Notes: generated from the sequence alone by a model not told the origin. DNA of 64,000 nucleotides from Pseudochrobactrum sp. sp1633 (GCF_030376605.1 NZ_JARRAE010000014.1:1-64000); one strand, 5' to 3'. Numbered from the stretch's first letter, positions 28,248 through 37,480 are shown. Made by a program: numbers and translations.

Positions 28248-31200
28248 TTAGCTGTGTGTTTCTGCTGCCACCCGCTTAGTGCGACGCAATTCACGCGCAA
28301 GCGCCATACGCCGTACTAAAACATAGAAAACCGGTGTCAGCACAAGACCGAACAACGTCACTCCGAGCATACCGGCAAAAACAGCAATACCCATGACATG
28401 ACGCATTTCTGCTCCCGCCCCTGTTGCCAGCATTAGCGGAACAACACCGGCAATGAAAGCCAGCGATGTCATCAGGATCGGTCGCAAACGCAGTCTTGCA
28501 GCTTCCAAAACCGCATTGAGCGGATCGACGCCTTCATCCTCTTTGGCTCTGGCAAATTCCACAATCAGAATAGCGTTTTTAGCGGCAAGCCCCACCAGAA
28601 CCACGAAGCCGATCTGCGTGAAAATATTGTTGTCACCGCCTGTGAGCCACACACCGGCAATCGCTGACAACAATGCCATTGGCGCAATCAGCAAAACCGA
28701 GAAAGGCAACGACCAGCTGTTATATTGTGCCGCAAGAATGAGAAAAGCGAGCAATACAGACAGCGGGAAAACATACATGGCTGCATTGCCTGCCTGTTTT
28801 TCCTGATAGGCAAGTTCCGTCCATTCAAAAGCCATACCGGCCGGCATTGTTTCCAGAGCAATGCGCTCTATTGCTGCCGTTGCCTGTCCGAAAGAATAAC
28901 CCGGTGCAGGACTGCCGCTGATATCCGCTGAAGGGAAACCGTTATAATGCATGATACGATCCGGTCCCGAACTATCCTTCACTGTCAGCAAAGCTGATAG
29001 CGGGATCATATCTCCGGCGGCATTACGCACTTTCAGGCGTCCGATATCCTGCGGCTGCATACGGAAGGGAGCATCGGCCTGCACCATCACACGATAGGTA
29101 CGGCCAAAACGGTTGAAATCATTGGCATAGAGTGAGCCGAGATAAACCTGCAATGTTTCAAATATTGTCGTGAGCGGTACGCCTTGTATTTTGGCTTTAA
29201 CGCGGTCGATATCCACCTGCACCTGTGGTGCATTCACTTGGAAACTGGCCAGCATACCTGCCAGCTCCGGTGTTTGCATCGCCTTGGCCATGATCTCACC
29301 CTGCGTTTTTGCTAATGCCTCAAAACCAAGTCCGGCGCGATCCTCAAGCTGAATTTTAAAGCCACCGGTCGAACCGAGACCTGGCACAGGCGGCGGCGGG
29401 AAAATACCGGCAAAACCTTCAGGTATCTGACTGAATTTACCCATCAGCCGCCCTGCAATCGCAAAGGCAGACAGAGACGGATCCTTACGCTCATCAAAAG
29501 GCTTGAGCATTGTAAACATCACGGCAGCATTCGGAATATTGACCATACCATTCACCGAAAGCCCCGGAAATGCGACAACACTTTCTACCCCCGGCTCTGC
29601 CAAAGCGATTTCGGACATGGTTTTGACCATAGCCTCCGTGCGATCAAGCGAAGCGCCGCTTGGCAATTGGGCAATACCAACCAGATAATATTTATCCTGT
29701 GCCGGTACAAAGCCAATTGGCACTGTCTGAAAACCAAGCCATGTCGTACCGACCAGCGCCACATAGAACAACAGAACAAATCCGCTGAACCGGATAGCGC
29801 GGCGTACCGACCAGACATAGGCATTGGAGGCACGATCAAAAAACAGGTTGAAGCGACGGAAGAACCAGCCGAAAAGCCGGGCAATGATCATGGTAAGTCT
29901 GTCGCGTTTCACTTCGCCATGATGCGGTTTCAGCAAAACACCAGCCAGTGCCGGAGACAATGTCAAAGAATTGATTGCGGACAGAATGGTTGAAATAGCA
30001 ATTGTCAGGGCGAATTGCCGGTAGAACTCCCCCTGCAATCCGGTGAGGAAGGCGGACGGAATAAACACTGCCGACAACACCGAGGTAATGGCGATAATCG
30101 GCCCTGTCACTTCATCCATGGCTTTACGCGCAGCTTCTTTGGGCGTTTCTCCCAAGGCGATATGGCGCTCTGCGTTTTCCACAACCACAATCGCATCATC
30201 GACCACGATACCGATAGAAAGCACCAGTCCGAACAGCGACAATGTATTTAGCGAGAAGCCGAACAGATACATCAGGGCAAATGTACCGACCAGTGATACC
30301 GGTACGGCAACAAGCGGAATAATCGAAGCGCGCCATGTCTGCAAAAACAGCACGACCACAAGAACCACCAGTACGATGGCTTCAAGCAATGTCACGACCA
30401 CAGCTTCCAGCGAGGCCTTAACGAAAACAGTCGGATCATAGGCGATGCGGGATTCTATACCCTCCGGAAAATCCTTTTCCAGTTCGCTCATCGTATCGCG
30501 AACAGCCGCTGATACATCCAGTGCATTCGCGCCCGGACTTTGAATAATCTGAATGGCCAGCGCAGGCTTGCCGTCCAAGAGACTACGCAAGGCATAGGCG
30601 TCCGCACCAAGTTCGATACGGGCAATGTCCCGCAGGCGGGTTACCTGTCCCTCAGAACCGGTTTTAACAACAATATCGCCGAACTGCTCCTCATTGGACA
30701 ATCTGCCAAGCGTGTTGACTGTCACCTGAAATGCTGAGGAAGCATCCGGTTGCTGCCCGACCGAACCGGCAGCAACCTGCACATTCTGTTCCTGAATTGC
30801 CGCAATCACATCGGACGCGGTCAGACCGCGTGCCGCAACTTTATTCGGATCAAGCCAGACCCGCATCGAATATTCACCGGCGCCCCAGACCAAAACATCA
30901 CCAACCCCCGGCACGCGCGCCAGCTGATCACGCACCTGCAAAAGCGCATAATTGGACAAGTACAGCGGGTCATAACGCTGATCCGGCGATACAAGATGCA
31001 CAACCATCAGAATATCTGGTGAGGTTTTTTGCGTCACCACGCCGATGCGCTGCACTTCCTGCGGCAGGCGCGGCAGCACACGGGCAACACGGTTTTGCAC
31101 CTGAATTTGCGCCATATCAGGATCAGTGCCCTGCTGGAACGCAATTGTCAGCGTCATACGCCCGTCGGTTGCAGCCTGCGAACCCATATAGAGCATATTC

Positions 31201-31424
31201 TCAACACCGTTAATCGCCTGTTCCAATGGCGCGGCGACGGTTTCAGCAATCACTTCCGGATTGGCTCCCGGATAGCTCGCCGTGACCTGTACAGTCGGCG
31301 GTGTGACCTGAGGATATTCACTCAGCGGCAGTTTCAGCAGGGTCAGTCCGCCTGCAATCAGCATCAGGACAGAAAGCACGACCGCAAAAATCGGGCGATC
31401 GACAAAAAAACGCGGGATATTCAT
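28248..31424 (-). CDS. RND efflux permease (HAE1/AcrB type)
   Basis: The 1058-residue inner-membrane pump has the two-fold repeat of RND transporters: an N-terminal helix (FFVDRPIFAVVLSVLMLIAGG), large periplasmic loops after TM1 and TM7, and the TM4 proton-relay motif GIVVDDAIVVVENAERH. Those paired aspartates mark a drug/amphiphile (HAE1) pump rather than a heavy-metal CusA-type pump. It works with the adaptor encoded just upstream, whose stop overlaps its start by four bases. No outer-membrane factor is encoded nearby, so it must borrow one. The promoter upstream of the adaptor is CueR-like, so induction by copper is predicted, as known for mexPQ-opmE of Pseudomonas aeruginosa. Confidence 0.93.
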   Translation of the reverse strand: MNIPRFFVDRPIFAVVLSVLMLIAGGLTLLKLPLSEYPQVTPPTVQVTASYPGANPEVIAETVAAPLEQAINGVENMLYMGSQAATDGRMTLTIAFQQGTDPDMAQIQVQNRVARVLPRLPQEVQRIGVVTQKTSPDILMVVHLVSPDQRYDPLYLSNYALLQVRDQLARVPGVGDVLVWGAGEYSMRVWLDPNKVAARGLTASDVIAAIQEQNVQVAAGSVGQQPDASSAFQVTVNTLGRLSNEEQFGDIVVKTGSEGQVTRLRDIARIELGADAYALRSLLDGKPALAIQIIQSPGANALDVSAAVRDTMSELEKDFPEGIESRIAYDPTVFVKASLEAVVVTLLEAIVLVVLVVVLFLQTWRASIIPLVAVPVSLVGTFALMYLFGFSLNTLSLFGLVLSIGIVVDDAIVVVENAERHIALGETPKEAARKAMDEVTGPIIAITSVLSAVFIPSAFLTGLQGEFYRQFALTIAISTILSAINSLTLSPALAGVLLKPHHGEVKRDRLTMIIARLFGWFFRRFNLFFDRASNAYVWSVRRAIRFSGFVLLFYVALVGTTWLGFQTVPIGFVPAQDKYYLVGIAQLPSGASLDRTEAMVKTMSEIALAEPGVESVVAFPGLSVNGMVNIPNAAVMFTMLKPFDERKDPSLSAFAIAGRLMGKFSQIPEGFAGIFPPPPVPGLGSTGGFKIQLEDRAGLGFEALAKTQGEIMAKAMQTPELAGMLASFQVNAPQVQVDIDRVKAKIQGVPLTTIFETLQVYLGSLYANDFNRFGRTYRVMVQADAPFRMQPQDIGRLKVRNAAGDMIPLSALLTVKDSSGPDRIMHYNGFPSADISGSPAPGYSFGQATAAIERIALETMPAGMAFEWTELAYQEKQAGNAAMYVFPLSVLLAFLILAAQYNSWSLPFSVLLIAPMALLSAIAGVWLTGGDNNIFTQIGFVVLVGLAAKNAILIVEFARAKEDEGVDPLNAVLEAARLRLRPILMTSLAFIAGVVPLMLATGAGAEMRHVMGIAVFAGMLGVTLFGLVLTPVFYVLVRRMALARELRRTKRVAAETHS

Positions 31425-32674
31425 CGACGCACCTCCTGTTGAGAAGCTTCTGCCTGAGCGCTGTCAGAAACCCGCTCCGGCACCATTGAAATCATCTGTG
31501 GTGTGACCTGCATGCCCGGGCCAACAAGCCCCTTCACGATGATTTTTTCGCCGGCCTGAAGACCAGAAGAAATAACGCGCAAACCATCGACTATCGTCCC
31601 GATTTCAACCGGACGAAATTCGGCTTTATTGCCCTCACCTAAAACCAGCACATAACGACGCCCCTGATCTGTACCGATGGCCTGATCATCAATCAGAACT
31701 GTTTGCAGTGGCTCTGAGGTCGCCAGTTTTATGCGTGCAAAAAGTCCGGGGGCCAGTATGCCTTCAGGATTTTCAACGACAGCACGGGCACGGATGGTGC
31801 CGGTGCGTCTGTCGATACGATTGCTGAGAAAATCCAGTGCCCCGTAATAGGTGAACTCCTTATCCGTCATCAGTGCGATCTGCACCGGCAATGCGGCGTT
31901 AGCTTTGCCATGTTCCTGAGCCCAGGCACGCGCGACAAAGCTGAGATATGTTGTCTCATCAATGTCGAAATACACATAGAGCGGATCGGTGCTCACGATG
32001 GTCGTAAGCAATGTCGCATTGCCAGCATTTCCCCCTGTTACCAGATTGCCTTCATGCACCAAAACGCGGTCAACGCGCCCGTCAACAGGGGCAGTCACAC
32101 GGGTAAAGGACAAATCAAGTTCGGCAGCTGCAACCGTCGCCTTAGCGATAGCAACCTGAGCCTTACGCTGACTGCGCGCAGCTTGAGCATCGTCAAAAGT
32201 CTTTCGGGAGACTGTGCCGTTTGGCGCAAGACTGGCTGTGCGCTTGAAATTGGTTTCAGCATGCTCCAGCAAAACTTCCGCCTGCTGCAACTCCGCCTTG
32301 GCGGCATCAAGAACGACCTGAAACGGTCTGGCATCAATCTCAAACAGAGCTTGCCCCGATTGTACAAGCTCCCCTTCAGGAACACTTACTGTTTCAATTG
32401 CACCGCCAACACGCGGGCGCAGTTCCACCAGCCTGCTTGCCTCCAGATGGCCGGTAAATTCTGTAGACAGAGCAACCTTACGTGTTACGACCTCTGCTAC
32501 CGGCACCTGCGGTGCGGGCATTTCTCCCGATTGTGCGGCAGCATAAGGAATAGCGGCCGACGAGAGAAATGTGAGGAAACGGCTGACATACAGCTCTGCT
32601 TTATCGGGATAAAATAATGCCCCGCCGATAATAACGACACCGGTCAAGTACAGTGCCGTAATTTTCTTTTTCAT
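31421..32674 (-). CDS. RND efflux periplasmic adaptor subunit (membrane fusion protein)
   Basis: The 417-residue adaptor has an N-terminal membrane/signal segment (about residues 7-22), a biotinyl-lipoyl half (FTGHLEASRLVELRPRVGG), a helical hairpin (AKAELQQAEVLLEHAETNFKR), the second lipoyl half (FTRVTAPVDGRVDRVLVHEG), a beta-barrel and a membrane-proximal domain. It bridges the AcrB-type permease to an outer-membrane channel. It is the first gene of the two-gene operon. A CueR-type promoter (32729-32759) lies about 55 bases upstream of its start. Confidence 0.9.
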   Translation of the reverse strand: MKKKITALYLTGVVIIGGALFYPDKAELYVSRFLTFLSSAAIPYAAAQSGEMPAPQVPVAEVVTRKVALSTEFTGHLEASRLVELRPRVGGAIETVSVPEGELVQSGQALFEIDARPFQVVLDAAKAELQQAEVLLEHAETNFKRTASLAPNGTVSRKTFDDAQAARSQRKAQVAIAKATVAAAELDLSFTRVTAPVDGRVDRVLVHEGNLVTGGNAGNATLLTTIVSTDPLYVYFDIDETTYLSFVARAWAQEHGKANAALPVQIALMTDKEFTYYGALDFLSNRIDRRTGTIRARAVVENPEGILAPGLFARIKLATSEPLQTVLIDDQAIGTDQGRRYVLVLGEGNKAEFRPVEIGTIVDGLRVISSGLQAGEKIIVKGLVGPGMQVTPQMISMVPERVSDSAQAEASQQEVRR

Positions 32675-32728
32675 TTCAGCTTACCTTCATAAAGGCATCT
32701 TCAGGGGATGCCACGTTCAATTTTTATG

Positions 32729-32759
32729 AAGGTGGTGTTTCCAACGCTGGAAAGGTCAA
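32729..32759 (-). promoter_or_regulatory. CueR-type promoter of the RND efflux operon
   Basis: On the minus strand, -35 TTGACC and -10 CACCTT are separated by exactly 19 bases. The spacer holds the dyad TTTCCAGCGTTGGAAA. Overlong 19-bp spacers are the hallmark of MerR-family activators, and the TTGACCTTNCC...GGAA pattern is that of Escherichia coli copA/cueO promoters. Confidence 0.82.
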
Positions 32760-32853
32760 GAGCCTTAAAAGCATAACAAAGAATTTCTGTCTTGCTTCGA
32801 TAAACATCCCTCCCCGCTTTGCTGCGTTCCGGTTTTTCTGCCCTAAACAGCTC

Positions 32854-32884
32854 TTGACCTTACAAGCGCTGGAAGCCGCATCGT
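32854..32884 (+). promoter_or_regulatory. CueR-type promoter of the glutaredoxin-reductase operon
   Basis: -35 TTGACC (32854-32859), a 19-bp spacer containing TTACAAGCGCTGGAAG, and -10 CATCGT (32879-32884). It forms a divergent pair with the RND promoter, about 95 bases apart. Its left half-site is less regular than in the other three copies, which may mean weaker binding. Confidence 0.75.
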
Positions 32885-32963
32885 GCCTGCAATGTTGCTC
32901 TGTCAGCACAATTCAGTCGCTGTTTTCAGAGGAACCTTGTCCCATTCAGAGAAAGGCAAAAAG

Positions 32964-33251
32964 ATGAATGCCGGTACACCGCAACTCCTCATCTATACAA
33001 CTCCGACCTGTCCCGATTGCCATGCGCTCAAACGCTGGCTCGCCCAAAAAAAGGTTGCCTATCAGGAACGCGATCTCAGCGATCCGCTGATCGCAGAAGA
33101 AGCCAAAACACGTACCGGTGTGCGTGTTGCACCGATCAGCATTGTCGGCGATCAGGTTTTTTACGGCACATTTTTGAGCCAGAAACCCGGTTTGATGAAG
33201 GCACTTGGTTTGTCAGATGCACAGATGGAAACATCCGAGGTGCAGCCATGA
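32964..33251 (+). CDS. Glutaredoxin-like thiol protein
   Basis: The 95-residue protein has the thioredoxin fold with redox motif CPDC (TTPTCPDCHAL, around residues 15-18), a cis-proline segment VRVAPISIVGD and a C-terminal FLSQKPGLMKALGL helix. It is similar in size to NrdH/GrxC-type glutaredoxins. The start ATG 32964 follows AGAGAAAGG. The adjacent reductase gene overlaps its stop as ATGA, so the two are co-translated and probably form an electron-transfer pair. Its promoter is CueR-like, which makes a role in coping with copper-oxidised or metallated thiols likely. That role is inference. Confidence 0.82.
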   Translation: MNAGTPQLLIYTTPTCPDCHALKRWLAQKKVAYQERDLSDPLIAEEAKTRTGVRVAPISIVGDQVFYGTFLSQKPGLMKALGLSDAQMETSEVQP

Positions 33252-34276
33252 CCTCAAAACGCATTGACATCCGCCAGACCCGCAGCAGCATTACCTGTGC
33301 TGGCGGGCAAACTCTGCTGGAAGCAGCTCTTGCAGCAGATATTTCCTATCCTCACGGTTGCAAATCCGGCCGCTGCGGCTCCTGTAAATCCCGCCTTATC
33401 GAAGGGGAAGTGGAAATACTTCAGCATTCCCGTTTTGCCCTGTCTGATGAGGAAAAAGCAGATGGTCTGATCCTTGCATGCCGCTCGGTGCCGCTGACAG
33501 ATATAACTGTCGCGTGGCTGGGCACCGAGCATGAAGAACTGCAACCTGCGCAACGTTTAAAAGGCATTGTTACCCGTATTGAGGATCTCACCCATGATAT
33601 CAAGCTGGTGCAGGTCACGCCTGAAAATGGTTTGCCGCTGCATTTTTCAGCGGGGCAATATGCTGAACTCAGCTTTAACGGCGCACCTTCCCGCAGCTAT
33701 TCCATGGCGAACCGCTCCGGTGAGAAACACCTTGAATTTCACATCCGCCATGTGCCCAGAGGCATTACATCCGGCTATGTGCATAAAACCTTGAAAATCG
33801 GTGACGCCGTAAAGATGGAGGTCGCTTTAGGGTCTTCGTTCCTGCGTCAGCATCATGGTGACCCGATCCTGTGTATCGCCGGAGGCTCAGGGCTGGCGCC
33901 GATCAAATCCATTGTAGAAACCGCTCTTGCTCATGGTATGAAACAGAGGATTCATGTCTATTTCGGCGCACGTTCCGAACACGATCTTTACCTCACTGAG
34001 CATTTCCGCAGCCTGACAGAAAAGCACCCTAACCTGTCTTTCACACTGGTCTTATCAGAGACACGCTCTGAACTTTACCGGAGCGGTTTTGTGACCCGCG
34101 CGGTTGCAGAAGACATTTCTGATTTCAGCGGCTGGAAAGCTTATGTCGCGGGGCCACCATTGATGGTGGATGCAGCAATGGCTGTTACTTTTGCCCGCGG
34201 ATTACAAAAAGAAGATATGCATGCTGATATCTTCTTCACGCCGGAAACATTACCAATCGTGGCTGTAGCCGAATAA
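33248..34276 (+). CDS. 2Fe-2S ferredoxin / FAD-NAD(P)H oxidoreductase fusion
   Basis: The 342-residue electron-transfer protein has a plant-type ferredoxin domain (residues 1-90; ligands in CKSGRCGSCK and LACRS) followed by an FNR-type flavin domain (RSYSMANRSG binds FAD) and an NAD(P)-binding domain (CIAGGSGLAPIKSI, VAGPPLMVDAA). This order is that of phenol hydroxylase and CDP-glucoseen reductase components. No oxygenase is encoded nearby. Its only partner is the glutaredoxin encoded upstream, with which it overlaps by four bases. The start is ATG 33248. It ends before a hairpin terminator. Confidence 0.85.
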   Translation: MTSKRIDIRQTRSSITCAGGQTLLEAALAADISYPHGCKSGRCGSCKSRLIEGEVEILQHSRFALSDEEKADGLILACRSVPLTDITVAWLGTEHEELQPAQRLKGIVTRIEDLTHDIKLVQVTPENGLPLHFSAGQYAELSFNGAPSRSYSMANRSGEKHLEFHIRHVPRGITSGYVHKTLKIGDAVKMEVALGSSFLRQHHGDPILCIAGGSGLAPIKSIVETALAHGMKQRIHVYFGARSEHDLYLTEHFRSLTEKHPNLSFTLVLSETRSELYRSGFVTRAVAEDISDFSGWKAYVAGPPLMVDAAMAVTFARGLQKEDMHADIFFTPETLPIVAVAE

Positions 34277-34286
34277 AATACGACAA

Positions 34287-34318
34287 AACCCGCTGCGAAA
34301 TTATCGCAGCGGGTTCTT
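34287..34318 (+). terminator. Terminator of the glutaredoxin-reductase operon
   Basis: AACCCGCTGCGA and TCGCAGCGGGTT form a perfect 12-bp stem with a 5-base loop. The T-tract is short (TTCTTC). Confidence 0.8.
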
Positions 34319-34363
34319 CATGATGCGGGTATAGCGAACCCTCAACACACGACCAGCTTATTG

Positions 34364-34546
34364 TCACGGAACCGGTTTTGGTTCAGAAGACGCCTCTTCT
34401 GTCCGCATTGCATGATCCGGCATTGTCATACCTTGCATGGAATGCCCTTGCATCCCGCCTTTCATTTCCAGCCGGTTTTGTGCAAATACCAGCCCGACAC
34501 TCACAGCAAGTGCGCCTGCAATAAGAATAAGGCTCAGCTTGTTCAT
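34364..34546 (-). CDS. Small secreted Met/His-rich peptide, probable copper binder
   Basis: The 60-residue product starts with a signal peptide (MNKLSLILIAGALAVSVGLV, cut near FAQ). The mature part is only about 37 residues and carries the cluster MKGGMQGHSMQGMTMPDHAM, with six methionines and two histidines. Such Met-motifs bind Cu(I) in periplasmic copper proteins. It is the second gene after the CopZ-like chaperone, 14 bases apart, under a CueR-type promoter. The start at 34546 is preferred over ATG 34552 because AGGGGA would be too close to the latter. It does not match CusF or CopK that I recognise. Confidence 0.72.
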   Translation of the reverse strand: MNKLSLILIAGALAVSVGLVFAQNRLEMKGGMQGHSMQGMTMPDHAMRTEEASSEPKPVP

Positions 34547-34560
34547 AATCATTCCCCTGT

Positions 34561-34755
34561 TTAGTTCACAGCTGCGGGATAACCTGCCTCTTCGAGAACT
34601 TTCTGCAGTGCATCAGAACTGACTGCAGTTTCAATTCTTACCAGCCGTGTTGCCGGATCGGTTTCAATCTTCGCATTGGCATCCACCGACTGAATGGCTT
34701 TGGTAACGGATTTAGCGCACCCGCCGCAGGTCATATTTTCGATCTTCAGTTCCAT
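34561..34755 (-). CDS. copZ: CopZ-like heavy-metal-associated copper chaperone
   Basis: The 64-residue cytoplasmic protein is one HMA domain with the Cu(I)-binding motif MTCGGCAKSV near residues 8-17 and the ferredoxin-like beta-alpha-beta pattern. It should deliver copper to CopA and to CueR. It is transcribed divergently from copA from its own CueR-type promoter at 34789-34819. Confidence 0.88.
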   Translation of the reverse strand: MELKIENMTCGGCAKSVTKAIQSVDANAKIETDPATRLVRIETAVSSDALQKVLEEAGYPAAVN

Positions 34756-34788
34756 GAGACTTCTCCTTTATTTGGCTCTCATGACGTC

Positions 34789-34819
34789 AAGATGAGGTTT
34801 CCAACCATGGAAAGGTCAA
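34789..34819 (-). promoter_or_regulatory. CueR-type promoter of the copper chaperone operon
   Basis: On the minus strand, -35 TTGACC, a 19-bp spacer with the dyad TTTCCATGGTTGGAAA, then -10 CATCTT. The start codon of the chaperone lies about 34 bases after the -10. Confidence 0.85.
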
Positions 34820-34845
34820 GAGTGAAAACAAAGAAATTTTTGCTC

Positions 34846-34876
34846 TTGACCTTCCAATTGTTGGAAGCCTCATGCT
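34846..34876 (+). promoter_or_regulatory. CueR-type promoter of copA
   Basis: -35 TTGACC (34846-34851), a 19-bp spacer with the dyad TTCCAATTGTTGGAA, then -10 CATGCT (34871-34876). It is the copy closest to the Escherichia coli copA promoter. An in-frame ATG at 34872 lies inside this -10 and therefore cannot be the translation start. Confidence 0.88.
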
Positions 34877-34916
34877 CACACCGAATTTAAATTTTCGGAA
34901 AGAAAAGGAGGCGGCT

Positions 34917-37418
34917 ATGAATGCCCCCGTTCGAGCAAAAGACTTATCTGAAACTGTGTCCTTACCTGTTGAAGGAATGACCTGCGCATCCTGCGTCGGC
35001 AGTATTGAACGTGCACTCAAAGCTGTGCCCGGAGTTGAAACCGTGTCCGTTAATCTGGCAACAGAGCGCGCGAACATCACAACCGATTCAACTGTCCCTC
35101 GCGTGAGATTAATCGAAGCCATCGAAAAGGCCGGCTACTCTGTGCCTGCGCAAATGCCTGCGGCAACCGGCCCTGTAGAACTCTCCGTTGAAGGCATGAC
35201 CTGCGCATCCTGTGTCGGCCGTGTTGAACGCGCATTGAAAGCTATTTCGGGCGTTACAAATGCTGTGGTCAATCTGGCAACAGAACGCGCAACTATTCAC
35301 GGAACAGCGAATACCGCAGACCTGATCGCTGCAATTGCTGATGCCGGTTATGAAGCCAGACTGATTGCAGGCTCAGGTAGCCAGAGCAGCAATGAGGATG
35401 ACGCACGGGCAGAGCGAAAAGAAACTGAACGGCGTGAGCTGACCCGCGATTTCACCATAGCGGCGGTTCTGACGCTTCCTGTTTTCCTGATGGAAATGGG
35501 ATCGCATATTATTCCGGGTGTGCACGGGCTGATTGAATCAACCATCGGCATGCAATGGAACTGGTATATCCAGTTTGCTCTGACGACTTTGGTGCTCTTC
35601 ATTCCGGGTATCCGGTTTTATGAAAAAGGACTTCCGGCGCTTATGCGTTTTGCACCGGATATGAACTCGCTGGTGGCTGTCGGAACACTGGCAGCTTACG
35701 GCTATTCTCTGGTCGCTACTTTTGCCCCCGGCTTTCTGCCTGCCGGTACAATCAATGTCTATTATGAAGCAGCAGCCGTTATTGTAACGCTGATCCTGCT
35801 CGGCCGTTTGCTGGAAGCCCGCGCTAAAGGACGTACTTCCGAGGCGATCAAGCGTCTGGCCGGTCTTCAGGCAAAAACCGCACGGGTGCGCAGGAATGGT
35901 CAGGTCGTCGATCTGCCGATTGATGATGTTGTGTCAGGGGATATTGTTGAAGTCCGTCCGGGTGAACGCCTGCCGGTTGATGGCGAAGTCGTCGAAGGCA
36001 TCAGCTATGTCGACGAATCCATGATCACCGGTGAGCCGATCCCTGTGGCAAAATCCGTTGGCAGTGAGATTGTTGGCGGCACGGTCAATCAGAAAGGCGC
36101 CTTTGCCTATCGTGCGACCGCGGTCGGCGGTAACACTGTCCTGTCCCAGATTATCCGTATGGTTGAAGAGGCTCAGGGTTCCAAGCTGCCAATTCAGGCA
36201 CTGGTCGACAAAGTGACCATGTGGTTTGTACCGGCTGTGTTTGCAGTTGCCGCTCTGACATTTGCCGCATGGCTCATTCTCGGCCCGTCACCGGCACTGA
36301 CTTTCGCATTGGTGAATGCTGTTGCCGTTCTGATTATCGCCTGCCCGTGCGCCATGGGTCTGGCAACACCAACCTCAATCATGGTCGGCACCGGTCGCGG
36401 TGCGGAACTCGGTGTTCTTTTCCGTAAGGGTGAAGCGCTGCAATTGCTCAAAGATGCCAAGGTTGTCGCTCTCGATAAAACCGGCACGCTGACGGAAGGC
36501 AAGCCTGCTCTGACGGATCTGGAATTGGCCGGAGGTTTTGATCGCGCCAATGTTTTGGCTCTTGTTGCAGCAGTAGAGGCGAAATCAGAACATCCGATTG
36601 CCCGTGCCATTGTCGATGCCGCTGAGAATGAAGGTCTTTCTTTATCACCCGTATCCGACTTTGAATCAGTTACAGGTTTCGGTGTCAAAGCGATGGTGGA
36701 TAGCAAACGCATTGAGATCGGTGCAGACCGCTATATGACCGAGCTCGGCCATGATGTGGCTGCTTTTGCCAAAGTCTCCGAGCGTCTTGGTAATGAAGGT
36801 AAATCCCCGCTTTATGCGGCAATCGACGGCAAGCTGGCAGCCATCATTGCTGTTGCCGATCCGATCAAGGAAACCACACCTGCGGCCATTAAAGCCATGC
36901 ATAATCTCGGCCTCAAAGTGGCAATGATTACCGGTGACAATGCCCGCACCGCCAAAGCGATTGCAGCACGTCTGGGCATTGATGAAGTTGTGGCGGAAGT
37001 ATTGCCGGACGGCAAAGTTGAAGCTATCCGCCGCCTGAAGGCTCAATATGGTCAAACTGCCTTCGTCGGCGATGGCATTAATGATGCACCGGCACTGGCC
37101 GAGGCAGATGTGGGTCTGGCCATCGGCACAGGAACTGATATCGCCATTGAAGCGGCAGATGTTGTGCTGATGTCCGGCAGTTTGCAGGGCGTGCCGAATG
37201 CAATTGCCCTGTCAAAAGCAACCATCGGTAATATCCGGCAAAACCTGTTCTGGGCATTTATCTATAATGCTGCTCTGGTTCCGGTTGCAGCCGGTCTGCT
37301 TTATCCGGCCTATGGCATTCTGCTGTCTCCGGTTTTTGCCGCCGGAGCGATGGCACTGTCCAGTGTGTTTGTGCTGGGTAACGCCCTGCGCTTACGTTCA
37401 TTCAAAATAGCCAGCTGA
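34917..37418 (+). CDS. copA: Copper-exporting P1B-type ATPase CopA
   Basis: This 833-residue inner-membrane ATPase exports Cu(I). Two N-terminal HMA domains each carry GMTCASC (near residues 18-23 and 86-92). The membrane part has the P1B-1 signature CPC (IACPCAMG). The phosphorylation motif is DKTGTLTEG, with TGE (MITGEPIP), the HP locus (SEHPIARAI) and the hinge [16 protein letters not shown]. The start is ATG 34917, with AAGGAGG six bases upstream. It is divergent from the copZ operon and followed by cueR. Confidence 0.96.
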   Translation: MNAPVRAKDLSETVSLPVEGMTCASCVGSIERALKAVPGVETVSVNLATERANITTDSTVPRVRLIEAIEKAGYSVPAQMPAATGPVELSVEGMTCASCVGRVERALKAISGVTNAVVNLATERATIHGTANTADLIAAIADAGYEARLIAGSGSQSSNEDDARAERKETERRELTRDFTIAAVLTLPVFLMEMGSHIIPGVHGLIESTIGMQWNWYIQFALTTLVLFIPGIRFYEKGLPALMRFAPDMNSLVAVGTLAAYGYSLVATFAPGFLPAGTINVYYEAAAVIVTLILLGRLLEARAKGRTSEAIKRLAGLQAKTARVRRNGQVVDLPIDDVVSGDIVEVRPGERLPVDGEVVEGISYVDESMITGEPIPVAKSVGSEIVGGTVNQKGAFAYRATAVGGNTVLSQIIRMVEEAQGSKLPIQALVDKVTMWFVPAVFAVAALTFAAWLILGPSPALTFALVNAVAVLIIACPCAMGLATPTSIMVGTGRGAELGVLFRKGEALQLLKDAKVVALDKTGTLTEGKPALTDLELAGGFDRANVLALVAAVEAKSEHPIARAIVDAAENEGLSLSPVSDFESVTGFGVKAMVDSKRIEIGADRYMTELGHDVAAFAKVSERLGNEGKSPLYAAIDGKLAAIIAVADPIKETTPAAIKAMHNLGLKVAMITGDNARTAKAIAARLGIDEVVAEVLPDGKVEAIRRLKAQYGQTAFVGDGINDAPALAEADVGLAIGTGTDIAIEAADVVLMSGSLQGVPNAIALSKATIGNIRQNLFWAFIYNAALVPVAAGLLYPAYGILLSPVFAAGAMALSSVFVLGNALRLRSFKIAS

Positions 37419-37426
37419 CAAAGCCG

Positions 37427-37458
37427 TGCAGCCGGTCCTTTTATGCGAACCGGCTGCA
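37427..37458 (+). terminator. Hairpin between copA and cueR
   Basis: TGCAGCCGGT and ACCGGCTGCA form a perfect 10-bp stem directly upstream of the cueR ribosome-binding site (GAAGGAG). It lacks a T-tract, so it may lessen readthrough or protect the copA message rather than fully terminate. Confidence 0.55.
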
Positions 37459-37480
37459 CATTCTTGGAAGGAGAACCTCG

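Noticed and set aside
28248-31424. CusA-type heavy-metal RND pump
   Set aside because: Length and TM4 motif (paired Asp in GIVVDDAIVVVENAERH) are those of the HAE1 drug-pump group. There is no CusA-like methionine relay visible.
34872-34916. Upstream ATG extending CopA by 15 residues
   Set aside because: The ATG lies within the -10 of the CueR-type promoter, and a strong AAGGAGG precedes ATG 34917.
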